From Asanoa ferruginea (lineage in GTDB: Bacteria > Actinomycetota > Actinomycetes > Mycobacteriales > Micromonosporaceae), in the NCBI RefSeq assembly GCF_003387075.1, contig NZ_QUMQ01000001.1, positions 7,502,001 through 7,566,000 of the forward strand: 64,000 bases of DNA. Reading direction: 5' to 3'. The notes under the pieces were generated by a model. That model was not told where the DNA came from. It searched no databases and was given only the letters and a program-made list of their open reading frames with translations. The number at the start of each line of letters is the position of its first letter. Within the stretch, counting starts at the first letter, position 1. Both the position numbers and the translations under genes were made by a program. Of the stretch, positions 43,559-52,210 are shown in pieces.

Positions 43559-44908
43559 GTGAGCTGGCTGACGCACGCACGTGATCGGACGCGGACGCGT
43601 CTGGACGCCGCTCGGCAGGAACGCACCATGCCACCTTTCAGCGGCCGCACGGCCGCCCACTACGCACGGGTCGTGGAGGCCCCGCCGACCGTCGACGACG
43701 GCATTCCCCGCGGCGTACGAATTGCGGGCGCCTGGGCGTGGCGGGTGGTCCTGTTCATCGCCGCCGCGTACCTGCTGCTGAAGCTCATCGGCGTGCTCAG
43801 CGTCGTGGTCATCCCAGTCGCGGTGGCGCTACTGCTGGCCGCCTTGTTCGAACCGGCCGCCGCCGGGCTGCGCAACCGCGGCGTCAGTCGCTCTCTTGCC
43901 GCCGGTCTCGTACTCGTCACCGGTCTGCTCGTCGTCGGTGGCGGTCTCACCCTGATCGTGCAGACGTTCATCAGCCAGTTCGACGACCTCTCCACCCAGG
44001 TCGGTCAGGGCGTCGACGAGGTGCAGAACTGGCTTGCCCAAGGCCCCCTGCACCTGTCCCAAACCCAGCTGAGCGACGGCATCGAACGCCTCGAGCAGAC
44101 CCTGACAAAGAACCAGGGCGCCCTCACCTCCGGCGCGCTGAGCACCGCGACGACTCTCGGCGAGGTCGTAGCCGGGTTCTTCGTCGTGCTGTTCACCCTC
44201 TTCTTCTTCCTGCGCGACGGCGGCCAGATCTGGCGATTCCTATGCCGTCTCCTCCCCCGCGCCGCCCAGATTCCCGCCGCCCGGGCCGGGCACTACTCGT
44301 GGCACACCCTGGTGTCCTACGTACGGGCAACTGTCCTGGTCGCATTCGTCGACGCCGTCGGCATCGGCATCGGGCTCGCCGTCCTGCGCGTACCCCTTGC
44401 GCTGCCCCTCGCCGCCCTGGTCTTCCTCGGCGGGTTCATCCCCGTCGTCGGCGCCACGCTGTCCGGGACCGTCGCGATCCTCGTCGCCCTCGTCACCCAG
44501 GGACCGGTCACCGCACTCATCGTGCTCGGCATCGTGATCGCCGTCCAACAACTTGAAGGCCACGTCCTGCAGCCGCTCATCATGGGGCGCGCCGTCGCGC
44601 TGCACCCGCTCGCGGTCATCCTCGCCATCGCCACCGGCGTCGTCACCGCGGGAATCGTCGGCGGCCTGGTCGCCGTCCCGCTGCTGGCCGTCAGCAACAC
44701 CGCCGTGCGATACCTTGCCGCCCACCCCGCCGGCGAGCCCACCCCCGACCGGGAGCCGCCCGGCACCGAAGCCACCGAGCCCGACCAGGCCACCGCCGAG
44801 GAGATCACAGAGCGTTCCGACCCGGCTGCGCCGCTGGGAGGGGAGAACGCGACGGACCCGGGCTCCCACCAGCCGGCGTCGACGCCGGACCGCGGCCCTC
44901 GCCGGTAA
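43559..44908 (+). CDS. AI-2E family transporter (TqsA/PerM-like)
   Basis: 449 residues with the AI-2E_transport (PF01594) profile: an N-terminal cytoplasmic segment of about 60 residues, paired hydrophobic segments from residue 62, the long hydrophilic loop, and the conserved LPLAALVFLGGFIPVVGATLSG region and ALHPLAVILAI end. The C-terminal 65 residues are Pro/Glu-rich and disordered. Despite the name, most members are secondary transporters of unknown substrate, some Na+/H+ antiporters involved in salt stress. GTG at 43559 with GAGG 7 nt upstream. Confidence 0.9.
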   Translation: MSWLTHARDRTRTRLDAARQERTMPPFSGRTAAHYARVVEAPPTVDDGIPRGVRIAGAWAWRVVLFIAAAYLLLKLIGVLSVVVIPVAVALLLAALFEPAAAGLRNRGVSRSLAAGLVLVTGLLVVGGGLTLIVQTFISQFDDLSTQVGQGVDEVQNWLAQGPLHLSQTQLSDGIERLEQTLTKNQGALTSGALSTATTLGEVVAGFFVVLFTLFFFLRDGGQIWRFLCRLLPRAAQIPAARAGHYSWHTLVSYVRATVLVAFVDAVGIGIGLAVLRVPLALPLAALVFLGGFIPVVGATLSGTVAILVALVTQGPVTALIVLGIVIAVQQLEGHVLQPLIMGRAVALHPLAVILAIATGVVTAGIVGGLVAVPLLAVSNTAVRYLAAHPAGEPTPDREPPGTEATEPDQATAEEITERSDPAAPLGGENATDPGSHQPASTPDRGPRR

Positions 44909-45011
44909 CGCCCACGAGCAGCACATCGCAGGAGGCGACCACATCAAACGGTGGCGGCCGTCCTAGCTAAGCGGGAGCGTTGTCGCGAAGAGCGCGTACG
45001 GCCGCCCGAAC

Positions 45012-45742
45012 TCACGCAGCGGTCGCCTTCGACGAACTCGTCACCCTGGCAAGCATCGACTGATAGCTGGCCAACGCCCGCTCGGACACGTTGAGTCGCA
45101 CGGCGTGATCGACGACCCACATGACCTGCGCCCAGTCGGCGTGCCATCGGCGATTGCGGGCCTGGCACTCAATTTCGAAGTCGCTCTGTCCGTCGAGCGA
45201 TGTCGCTGCGGCAGCCGCAGGCAACGCCAGGAGTCCGAGGTACAGGCCGTCGGCGTCGATGACAGCCATCCCCGCGGCGACCGCTCCGTCGATTGCACCT
45301 CCACGAGGCGACGACGGCCGTACCTTCGCCACCACGCCGGCCCCAGTTGTGGCCGCACGGGCTTCCGTCGGCGCGCAGGCGGGGAGAGCAGGCCACGACT
45401 CCGGTAGGTCCTGCCGCATCTGGGCAATGCCCTCCGCCGAGGTCAGCCGGAGCAGACGGACCGTTTTGGCGCCTGGCCGGCACAAGGTGGTTGACCTGGC
45501 CGGTAGCGCGTCGACGACCCGGACCAAGAAGTTGACCAAGGCAGCGCCAGCGAAGGAGACACCGCCCAGATCGACAAAGAGCCGATGCGGTGCGTATCGG
45601 ATCAGGTCAGGTGTCCGACGGCATCGTTCAGGGCTTCGACGCAGTCGACGTCGATATCGCCATCCAGACGCAGGAACGCCTCGACACCGTCGGTGTCCAG
45701 GCAGAGGGAGAAAAACTCAAGGTCGTGCCGCAAGATCGCCAT
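45012..45742 (-). pseudogene. STAS-domain protein, frameshifted
   Basis: The ATG at 45742 opens a STAS-like N-terminus (FFSLCLDTDGVEAFLRLDGDIDVDCVEALNDAV) that stops at TGA near 45610; from the -1 frame the second half continues (RLFVDLGGVSFAGAALVNFLVRV) with the anti-anti-sigma core DLGGVSF...GAALV. A 1-nt deletion joins them. After the STAS core 110 further residues follow (ending in ARVTSSSKATAA), which is longer than simple anti-anti-sigma factors. The conserved phosphorylated Ser is hard to place (the SFAGAA context). Probably a lost partner of the RsbA/SigB-like system. Confidence 0.75.
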
Positions 45743-45896
45743 CTGCCCTGCCCTCGCATTCGAGCATGCGTCTTCGATGCATGAATGCCGGGGTCCAGGG
45801 CACCTGTAGATGCGTTCCTGTGAGCGTAAGACGCGCGCGAGGAAGCCGCAACCAAAGACCAGCTACGCGGCGGCGCTCCGACCAGATGATCAACGG

Positions 45897-46154
45897 TCAA
45901 CGCGGGGAGCCGACGCCCGCAGCGAGCAGGCCGCGCGCCTCGTCGGCTTCTATCTTGACGCGGGCGCCACAGACGGGGTTGGGGCAATACAACACGTACC
46001 CCGTTCTGATTGGCACCAAAGGAACGAAGAAAAGACTGAGCTTGGTGGATTCGCGGACGAGTTGGAGGCTGCCGGTTTGTCCGCACACGTGGCAAGCCAT
46101 CGACACGAGCCCCAATAGTTGAGCCTTCGTGCGGAGGCCAAAGATCAGAAACAT
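45897..46154 (-). CDS. zinc-ribbon family protein
   Basis: 85 residues with two CxxC pairs (CHVCGQ and CPNPVCG) of a zinc-ribbon fold and hydrophobic segments in between (LFFVPLVPIRTGYVLY). It matches the small actinobacterial zinc-ribbon membrane-associated proteins (zinc_ribbon_15-like). ATG at 46154 with GGAAG 5 nt upstream. Role unknown. Confidence 0.72.
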   Translation of the reverse strand: MFLIFGLRTKAQLLGLVSMACHVCGQTGSLQLVRESTKLSLFFVPLVPIRTGYVLYCPNPVCGARVKIEADEARGLLAAGVGSPR

Positions 46155-46251
46155 CGGCACTTCCATCGTGAGTCTTGGGTTCGGCGGCTATCGCTGTCTT
46201 CTACCTGGTTCCCTTGCGCCCCGTCCTTACCCTCACGGGCCGGGACTATCG

Positions 46252-46290
46252 CATCATCGGCCGGCCCGAAGCGCGGGCCGGCCGATGATG
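46252..46290. terminator. 16-bp perfect inverted repeat, terminator-like hairpin
   Basis: Arms 46252-46267 and 46275-46290 are fully complementary with a 7-nt loop. It lies directly after the end of the 101-residue membrane protein gene (46301) on the minus strand and before the zinc-ribbon gene. No U-tract follows. Confidence 0.7.
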
Positions 46291-46300
46291 GATGGATCGG

Positions 46301-46606
46301 TCAGACGTTGTGGGACTGGCGGCTGCCGGCCTTGGCCAGCCCCCGGCTGATCATGTACCCGATGGTCAGCAGAACAATGTAGAGCCACGCGCGGTCGGCG
46401 CGGAAGAAGTCGCCGTCACCACCGTTGTCGCCGTTGCCGTTCCCATCAACGACGAGGGACGCGATGAACACGCCGACGACCGCGACGACGTAGACCATGA
46501 ACTCCGTGGTCTTATAGGCGGCCTTGGTCTCGTTGGTGCGGCGGCCCGGCTGTCCGTCAATCACGGCAGCGTCACGGCGCGTCGATCCGGCAGTGGAAGT
46601 AGTCAT
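46301..46606 (-). CDS. two-span membrane protein
   Basis: 101 residues: a polar N-terminus, a first hydrophobic helix (FMVYVVAVVGVFIASLVV), an acidic/Gly-rich loop (DGNGNGDNGGDGDFF), and a second helix (WLYIVLLTIGYMISRGLA), then a short basic tail. The ATG at 46606 has GGAG 5 nt upstream; the longer frame from 46786 is not needed. A GTTT-N15-GGGTAC promoter candidate lies about 170 nt upstream, which would leave a long 5' leader. Family resembles small two-span stress membrane proteins of actinobacteria; function unknown. Confidence 0.75.
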   Translation of the reverse strand: MTTSTAGSTRRDAAVIDGQPGRRTNETKAAYKTTEFMVYVVAVVGVFIASLVVDGNGNGDNGGDGDFFRADRAWLYIVLLTIGYMISRGLAKAGSRQSHNV

Positions 46607-46776
46607 AAAAACTCCAAAGAATGGCGGGCGGATCCTGATTGGACCTGCCCAGGTCGACTGGTTCCACCTCGCGCACGACGGCGTCGGCGATTGCGAGGCT
46701 GCGATCGGCCGTCGAGGCAGCGCGACCAGTCGTAGACATCGGTACCCGTGCTCGAGTAACTCCGTCTGCATTGGAG

Positions 46777-46801
46777 GTACCCGCAAAGTTCGCCATCAAA
46801 C
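46777..46801 (-). promoter_or_regulatory. SigB/SigF-type promoter upstream of 101-residue membrane gene
   Basis: On the minus strand GTTT, exactly 15 nt, GGGTAC: a perfect match to the general-stress consensus. A second GGGTAC lies 35 nt downstream (46742-46747) with a poorer -35 (GACG). The leader to the ATG at 46606 would be about 165 nt. Confidence 0.6.
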
Positions 46802-46902
46802 GACGCGTGAGAATCGATCGACGTGATGACCAGCACCCACCAGCAGGCGTCGACACCGTCGACGATGGACCAAGCGCTACCGCAGCGAACATCGGAGAAA
46901 CT

Positions 46903-47397
46903 TTAGGCGGTCAATGCGTCGATGGCCTTCTTCAGCGCGCCAGGCGAGGTTGGGTGGCGCGGGGCCTTCTCCTTGAGCTCCAGCATCCGCTCGCCGATCT
47001 CTTGGAGCTTCTTGCGGCCAAGGCCCTCGCGAACCTTCGGGAACCACTCCTCTTCTTCCTCCTCGATGTGGTGCGTGACGTTCTCGATGAGCACCGTGGT
47101 CTTCGCCTCGAAGCGCTCGTCGTCAGAGGACATCGCGGCGAGCTCGATGCACAGCACGTCGGCGACGTGGTGCTCTTCATATGACTCGAGAATGTCGTCT
47201 TCGAGGTCGGGCAGGAGCTGGCGGGTCTCCGGATACATGCACTCGTTCTCGATGTAGGTGTGCACCGTCAGCTCTTCGATGATCTTCTCGACCAGTTCGC
47301 CGCGGCGCTTGGGCGAATCGGCTCCCTGGAAGGCCTTGAACGGCCGTTTGATTTCCTTGTGGTCCTGCTTGAGCAGAACGATCGCGTCCGTCGACAT
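46903..47397 (-). CDS. hemerythrin-domain protein
   Basis: 164 residues, four-helix HHE/hemerythrin fold with the di-iron ligand pattern: H13 in KQDHKEIKRPF, H46 in TVHTYIENECMYP with E50, HH75-76 in YEEHHVADV, and HH at about 108-109 in NVTHHIEEEEEEWFP. Such proteins bind O2, NO or act in oxidative and iron stress. A perfect GTTT-N15-GGGTAC promoter lies 40 nt upstream of the ATG. C-terminus is basic and Lys/Pro-rich. Divergent from a small hydrophilic gene. Confidence 0.92.
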   Translation of the reverse strand: MSTDAIVLLKQDHKEIKRPFKAFQGADSPKRRGELVEKIIEELTVHTYIENECMYPETRQLLPDLEDDILESYEEHHVADVLCIELAAMSSDDERFEAKTTVLIENVTHHIEEEEEEWFPKVREGLGRKKLQEIGERMLELKEKAPRHPTSPGALKKAIDALTA

Positions 47398-47436
47398 TGG
47401 ATCCTCCAGAGGAGATGTGAAGCAGTGCGGCCGGCG

Positions 47437-47461
47437 GTACCCGGCCCCGCGACCGGCAAAC
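47437..47461 (-). promoter_or_regulatory. SigB/SigF-type promoter for hemerythrin gene
   Basis: GTTT, exactly 15 nt, GGGTAC on the minus strand, 40 nt before the ATG; GGAGGA lies close to the start. A perfect match to the general-stress consensus and the best-placed example in the window. Confidence 0.65.
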
Positions 47462-47480
47462 GCAGCGATCGCGCGGCCAC

Positions 47481-47505
47481 GTTTCGCAGTCTGAGATCCG
47501 GAAAT
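47481..47505 (+). promoter_or_regulatory. possible divergent stress promoter
   Basis: GTTT, 15 nt, GGAAAT on the plus strand, 56 nt before the 67-residue gene. The -10 deviates (GGAAAT versus GGGTAT), so this is a weak candidate. Confidence 0.25.
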
Positions 47506-47560
47506 ACGTACGTGCGAAAAGGGTGAGTTATTTCGAAGCGGACAAGAGGGAGATTAGGTC

Positions 47561-47764
47561 ATGGAAGAGAAGCCCGGAGCGCGCCTGCCAGAGGAGCCAC
47601 AGGAGGAACGTGGCCAGAAAGGCTCGCGAGACGCGGGATCGAGGAAGCCAGACGAGGGAAAGGCTGGCCGGCGGGCGGGCACGGCCGACGAGAAGTCGGA
47701 CACGTCAGTCCTGCCGCAGAAGACACAGGATCAGGACTCGCCGCACCTCCAGTCTGGCGGCTGA
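47561..47764 (+). CDS. small hydrophilic hypothetical protein
   Basis: 67 residues, almost entirely charged and Gly/Pro/Gln residues, no hydrophobic core, so probably intrinsically disordered; resembles hydrophilin-like stress proteins by composition. GGGAG lies 8-9 nt before the ATG. It is divergent from the hemerythrin gene and converges with the SRPBCC gene (12-nt gap). Family not recognised. A stress-linked role is inferred from context and composition. Confidence 0.55.
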   Translation: MEEKPGARLPEEPQEERGQKGSRDAGSRKPDEGKAGRRAGTADEKSDTSVLPQKTQDQDSPHLQSGG

Positions 47765-47776
47765 CCCAGCAGGTGT

Positions 47777-48211
47777 TCAGCCAGACCGCTCGACGACGTC
47801 GCCGAGACGCCGCAGTGACTCCCGATTGCGACGACCGAGGAGCATGTCGTTGAGTTGGTTGCGCAGGACGAGCAGGGGTCCGCCGCTGAACTGCTCTTCG
47901 ATGACGATCCGGGTGTGCTTCCCCATCTCTCTCAGGGTGATGTGGACGGTGGCCTCGCCGAACGGCCACAGCCTCGGTCGCATCACCAGTCGGGTGGGTG
48001 GTTCGCAGACCAGTGAGACGGTGGACTCATGGATCGACAGCGGCCATGGGCCTGCCTTGTGATGGATCCGGCTACCCGGTTCGGGCCAGCCATCGTCGAC
48101 GTCGCGGATGTGTGCGGTGCCGACGACCCAGTCGCTGTAGGTCCAGCCGTTTGCCAGGACGGCGAAAACGTCCTCGCGTGTCGCGGCGATCAGGTGTTCG
48201 GTTCGGGCCAT
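47777..48211 (-). CDS. SRPBCC-family protein
   Basis: 144 residues with an SRPBCC/START-like hydrophobic pocket fold: EHLIAATREDVFAVLANGWTYSDWVVG at the start, SRIHHKAGPWP, ESTVSLVCEPP and FGEATVHITLRE strands, and a long C-terminal helix with LNDMLLGRRNRESLRRL. Similar proteins are annotated polyketide cyclase/dehydrase. The start is the ATG at 48211, not the apparent fused frame extending to 49225 (see the SDR entry). It lies 32 nt after the SDR stop, likely same operon. Confidence 0.83.
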   Translation of the reverse strand: MARTEHLIAATREDVFAVLANGWTYSDWVVGTAHIRDVDDGWPEPGSRIHHKAGPWPLSIHESTVSLVCEPPTRLVMRPRLWPFGEATVHITLREMGKHTRIVIEEQFSGGPLLVLRNQLNDMLLGRRNRESLRRLGDVVERSG

Positions 48212-48243
48212 GGTCTGCTCGCCTTCACGGAGGAGGAAACGGG

Positions 48244-49225
48244 TCAGCGTGTCGGTGCCGGATGGATTCGCCGGCCCACGACCGCGCCCGCCACCAGCGC
48301 CGCGGCGCCTGCCGACGCGGCGACGGGCCTGAGCCACTGCCGGCCCCAGGACGCGGTAGTGGCCGCCTGTCCGGGCAAAGGCGCGAAGACGTTGCCGGTG
48401 TTCGCGGCGACCGGTTCGCGGGACAGGCCCCCCCCGGCGCATGAGCGGACCGACCAACAGGTCGTAGGCCCCCGGCGTCGCCGAGAACCCCAGCCGGATC
48501 AACGGGTTCGCCCATCCGACGGACACCGAGCGTCGCGGATGTCCAGCCACCTTGACAATGGCAGCGGCCACCTTCTCTGGACGGTCGACGGGCGACGGCG
48601 GCCGGCCGACCCGGCCGGCGTAGTTGGCGGCGGTGCGATAGATCGGCGTGTTGACACCACCGGGTTCGACCAGACATACATGGATTCCAGGGGCATCCCG
48701 GGTCTCCTGCCGAAGCACCCGCGCCAGCCCTCGTAGGCCCCACTTGCTGGTGATATAGGCGCTCATGTATGGCGCAGCGATCACGCCGAGCAATGAACCG
48801 CCGAGCACCAGCACGCCGGCGTCCTGGGCGCGGAAACGGGCCAGTGCCACTCTCGCCACCGCCGCTGAACCGAGCAGATCCGTCCGCACCACACGGTCGA
48901 AAACCTCGGCGGGGACGTCTTCGAAGCGCCCGTAGGCCATTACGGCCGCCGTGTGCACCCAGACGTCGATCCGGCCGAACGCGCCGGCGGCCACGTCGCT
49001 CAGGTCGCGAATCGCTCGGCCGTCGTTGACGTCGACCGACTCCACGATGACCTGGGCGCCGCGTGCGGCGCACTCGGCAGCGACCGCCTGCAACGCGGAG
49101 TCCGACCGCGCGGCCAGGACAAGCCGATCGCCGCGGTCGGCGAACGCCAACGCGGTGGCACGGCCGATCCCACTCGACGCGCCGGTAATCACGACGACCC
49201 GGCGATCTTGTGCGCCTGTTCCCAT
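48244..49225 (-). pseudogene. SDR-family oxidoreductase, frameshifted in a poly-G tract
   Basis: Short-chain dehydrogenase: the TGASSGIG cofactor motif (residues 14-21), the Ser-Tyr-Lys active site (YMSAYITSKWG, Y and K about 155-159) and EPGGVNTPIY. About 325 residues when the frame is restored. A run of eight G (48428-48435, read as C on the plus strand) where seven would keep the frame shifts the end of the gene into a non-sense frame that happens to run into the SRPBCC gene. The restored C-terminus is a small Ala-rich hydrophobic segment with WLRPVAASAGAAALVAGAVVG, a likely membrane anchor. A GGGTAG -10 sits 9 nt before the ATG, so expression may be leaderless. Confidence 0.82.
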
Positions 49226-49234
49226 GCAATGGGG

Positions 49235-49259
49235 CTACCCGTTACGACCGACGTTACCC
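49235..49259 (-). promoter_or_regulatory. SigB/SigF-type promoter candidate for SDR gene
   Basis: GGGT, 15 nt, GGGTAG on the minus strand. The -10 ends 9 nt before the ATG, as in the 37200-37224 case, giving a leaderless or near-leaderless transcript. There is no ribosome site between. Confidence 0.35.
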
Positions 49260-49412
49260 ATTTCGACGAAGCCCAAGGACTTTTGCCCGGTACGCGGGGC
49301 CGTGTCCCGGTAGCCGTAATGGACGGACCGCCCGGGGTTAGCCGCGCCGCGGGCGGGCACCTGTCCCCATGGGCGCGGCCGACCGGGTCGCCGTGACGAC
49401 GGGAGGCCCACG

Positions 49413-50597
49413 GTGAAGGCGCTGACGTGGCAAGGCACCGAGAAAGTCTCGGTCGAGACGGTTCCCGACCCGCGGATCCAGGAGCCGACCGATGCGATCG
49501 TACGCATCACGTCGACCGCCATCTGCGGCTCGGACCTGCACCTCTACGACGTCCTCGGGATGTATCTCGACCCCGGTGACATCCTCGGCCACGAACCGAT
49601 GGGCATCGTCGAGGAGGTCGGCCCGGAGGTCACCCACATCGCGCCCGGCGATCGGGTGGTGGTGCCGTTCAACATCTCCTGTGGCCACTGCTGGATGTGC
49701 GAACGGGGCTATTTCGCGCAGTGCGAGACGACCCAGGTCCGCGACGAGGGCAAGGGCGCGGCGCTGTTCGGCTACACCAAGCTCTACGGCCACGTCCCCG
49801 GCGCGCAGGCGGAGTATCTGCGGGTGCCGCAGGCCCAGTTCGGACCCATCAAGGTTCCGGCCGAACACCCCGACGAGCGGTTCCTCTTCCTCTCCGACGT
49901 GCTCACCACCTCGTGGCAGGCGTTCCGTTTCACCGACGTCCCGCCCGGCGGCACCTGCGCCGTCATCGGCCTCGGTCCGATCGGACAGCTGACCGCCCGC
50001 GTCGCCCGCCACCTCGGTGCCGAGCGGGTCATCGCCGTCGACAACGTCCCGGAACGGCTCGAGATGGCACGCCGGCACGACATCGAGGTGATCGACACCA
50101 GAGCCGTCGACGACGTACCCGATGCGATCATGACCTTGACCAACGGACGTGGTGCGGACGGCGTCGTCGACGCTGTCGGCATGGAGGCACACGGCTCGCC
50201 TCTCCAACATTTCGCGCAACGCGCCGCCGGCAAGCTTCCCGACAGCCTCGCCCGCGCGGCGACCGAAAAGTTCGGCGTGGACCGCATGGCGGCACTGAAC
50301 ACCGCCCTGGGCAGCGTCCGCCGGGCCGGCACGGTTTCGATCATCGGTGTGTATGGCGGCCAGGCCAACCCGCTGCCCATGATGGACCTGTTCGACAAAG
50401 GTGTGACCCTCCGGATGGGCCAGGCACACGTCAAACGCTGGGTCGACGAGATCATGCCCGCCCTGACCGGCGACGACGACCCGTTGGGCACCGAGGACCT
50501 CACCACCCACCAGCTCCCGCTGACCGAGGGCCCGCACGGCTACGAGATCTTCAAGGCGAAGCAGGACGGCTGCATCAAGGTCGTCCTCAAACCATGA
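49413..50597 (+). CDS. zinc-dependent alcohol dehydrogenase
   Basis: 394 residues, MDR family. GHEPMG (catalytic zinc ligands H and E), the first ligand C in TAICGSDLH, a structural-zinc site with four Cys in CGHCWMCERGYFAQC, the Rossmann GLGPIGQLTA and EGPHGYEIFK toward the end. The long insert near residue 275 (AGKLPDSLARAATEKFG) places it with the glutathione-independent formaldehyde dehydrogenase / threonine-like subgroup, so the true substrate is uncertain. GTG at 49413 with GGGAGG 7 nt upstream. Divergent from the SDR gene. Confidence 0.9.
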   Translation: MKALTWQGTEKVSVETVPDPRIQEPTDAIVRITSTAICGSDLHLYDVLGMYLDPGDILGHEPMGIVEEVGPEVTHIAPGDRVVVPFNISCGHCWMCERGYFAQCETTQVRDEGKGAALFGYTKLYGHVPGAQAEYLRVPQAQFGPIKVPAEHPDERFLFLSDVLTTSWQAFRFTDVPPGGTCAVIGLGPIGQLTARVARHLGAERVIAVDNVPERLEMARRHDIEVIDTRAVDDVPDAIMTLTNGRGADGVVDAVGMEAHGSPLQHFAQRAAGKLPDSLARAATEKFGVDRMAALNTALGSVRRAGTVSIIGVYGGQANPLPMMDLFDKGVTLRMGQAHVKRWVDEIMPALTGDDDPLGTEDLTTHQLPLTEGPHGYEIFKAKQDGCIKVVLKP

Positions 50598-51190
50598 CGA
50601 TGTTCCCCGGTTTCGAAATAGACCACGTAGACGGCGGCGACGTCACGCCTCGAGTTCCTGTGACGGCAGCGGATATGCCCGCCAGCGGGAACCCCAAACG
50701 GCGGACGATCGAGGCGGCCACAGCATTCTCCTGGTGGCTCTCCCTTGACAGCTTCCGCAGTTCCGGCAGCTCAGGGCCGCCAATTTGGCGTGGCCTTCGT
50801 TCTGGCTAGCTATCGGCAAGGAGAACCGCGTCGGCGCAATCGCCTCGCTTGCGTTCAGCCGACCGTGAACGGCAGGAGCGTTTCAACACCCATGCCAGGT
50901 GGGACCGCACGCACCAAATTGGACGCCTGCGGCGCACACGGCGGGCCACGATGTTCCGCCAGATGGCCGCCGGGCAAAGCCCTGAGTTTGTCGCCACCTG
51001 CGGCGGATGATGTGGACCGACTTCACGCGTCCTCCGGCGGCCGCGCCTCGTGGCGAATAGAGCCGGTGCGCGTGCGGGAGGACACGACCCCGCGGCCGCG
51101 TCTATCGAAGGGCGCAGCGAATTGGCTGGGCCGGGTGTGAAGCCGACAAACGCCACGGGGTGTACTCGCGGTTCGAACACTCGCCGCGAC
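50598..51190. other. intergenic region, no gene recognised
   Basis: About 590 bases; open frames on the minus strand here are Arg-rich by-products. No repeat or hairpin stands out. Confidence 0.45.
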
Positions 51191-51391
51191 CTACATGAGC
51201 AGCGCCGCCAAAGAAAGCACCACCGCAGCGAAACTGACGACCACGACAACGGAGGTGGGCACCGCCCACAGCCACTTAAGCCATGCCCGCCCGCGCCGTT
51301 GGTTCGGGCCGAGTTCCGGCAAGACGATTCGTACTGGCTGATCGTCGCCCTGGCGCAGCCATAGCAGCCCACGCGGGTCAATGAACGACAC
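51191..51391 (-). CDS. small single-span membrane protein
   Basis: 66 residues from the GTG at 51391: a polar N-terminus (IDPRGLLWLRQGDDQPVRIVLPELGP), a basic segment and a hydrophobic C-terminal helix (VPTSVVVVVSFAAVVLSLAALLM). No strong ribosome site. Tail-anchored topology is suggested. Family unknown; the gene may be real but is uncertain. Confidence 0.4.
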   Translation of the reverse strand: MSFIDPRGLLWLRQGDDQPVRIVLPELGPNQRRGRAWLKWLWAVPTSVVVVVSFAAVVLSLAALLM

Positions 51392-51516
51392 TACCGGGAC
51401 GAGAGTCTCTCGAACAGCGCCAGGTCTTGGTCCTCGTGTAGATCGACCCGAAGTCGTAACCCAGTGTGTCCGGTGCCACTGAAGTCCGCCTCCCGGCCAC
51501 CCGAGCGATCTTTCGC

Positions 51517-51876
51517 CTATTCCTCGCGGTCGCGGCGGTGGGCCCCGCCCTTCTTCCCGAACGCTGACGACAAGTTGAGGCCGATGATCGCAGCACCGAA
51601 CCCCAACCACAGCATAAGAAACCCGAATCGTTCCGCGCGCACTAAACCGACGGCTCCGACAGTCAGAATCGCGAGGGCGACGACTGTCCCCAGGACCGCG
51701 ACGGGCTTGTGCGGGTCGTCAACGACCACTCCCCCGGCGTCCGGATCATCCAGCGTTGACAGCATTTCGAACCACGCCACAGCCCCCCGCGGGGTGGTCG
51801 CCTCGCAACCGGCGCCCAGGTCAACAATGAGCACGTAGTCGCCAACGAGCGCTCGTAGCCGCCCGGCAGTGATCAT
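51517..51876 (-). CDS. two-span membrane hypothetical protein
   Basis: 119 residues from the ATG at 51876. The N-terminal 60 residues are a soluble part with alternating strands (VLIVDLGAGCEATT, FEMLSTLDDPDAGGVVVDD); two hydrophobic helices follow (VLGTVVALAILTVGAVGL and FGFLMLWLGFGAAIIGL) and a charged tail. Family unrecognised; a longer frame to 51951 exists. Sense and composition suggest a real gene. Confidence 0.5.
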   Translation of the reverse strand: MITAGRLRALVGDYVLIVDLGAGCEATTPRGAVAWFEMLSTLDDPDAGGVVVDDPHKPVAVLGTVVALAILTVGAVGLVRAERFGFLMLWLGFGAAIIGLNLSSAFGKKGGAHRRDREE

Positions 51877-52210
51877 GTGCCCCGCCGCAACGACGGGAGC
51901 GTCGACGAGACCGGCCCGCATCAGCCCCGCCCACGCGGCCGCCTGCCGCATCCACGACGATGTTGCGGGTGGTGGCCAGGCTCAACCGGATGCCAGCGGT
52001 GGATTTGGGTGTCGTTGACCTGCGTCGGCGCGTACGCCGCGGTCGATCGCCCAGGTGCGGCTGTGAGTCCGAGACTGGGGTGACCCTGGAGGCGTAGGAG
52101 TGTCGCTCCGGTCAACCCCGATGGAGAGCGATCAGTTGGCTCACGCATCAGGATGGACGGCGCGAAACAACCGGTACCGCGGAGTGTTGCTGCGGCGGTG
52201 CTCGGTCAGG
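51877..52210. other. intergenic region, no gene recognised
   Basis: About 330 bases between two small minus-strand genes; Gly/Arg/Pro-rich frames only. Confidence 0.4.

Noticed and set aside
44240-44947. 235-codon minus-strand frame under the AI-2E transporter gene
   Set aside because: Antisense frame; Gly/Asp/Glu-rich composition is the mirror of a membrane protein gene.
47777-49225. A single 482-residue SDR-SRPBCC fusion
   Set aside because: The fusion only exists because of an eight-G tract; the C-terminal SDR text is coherent in the other frame and the SRPBCC part has its own ATG.
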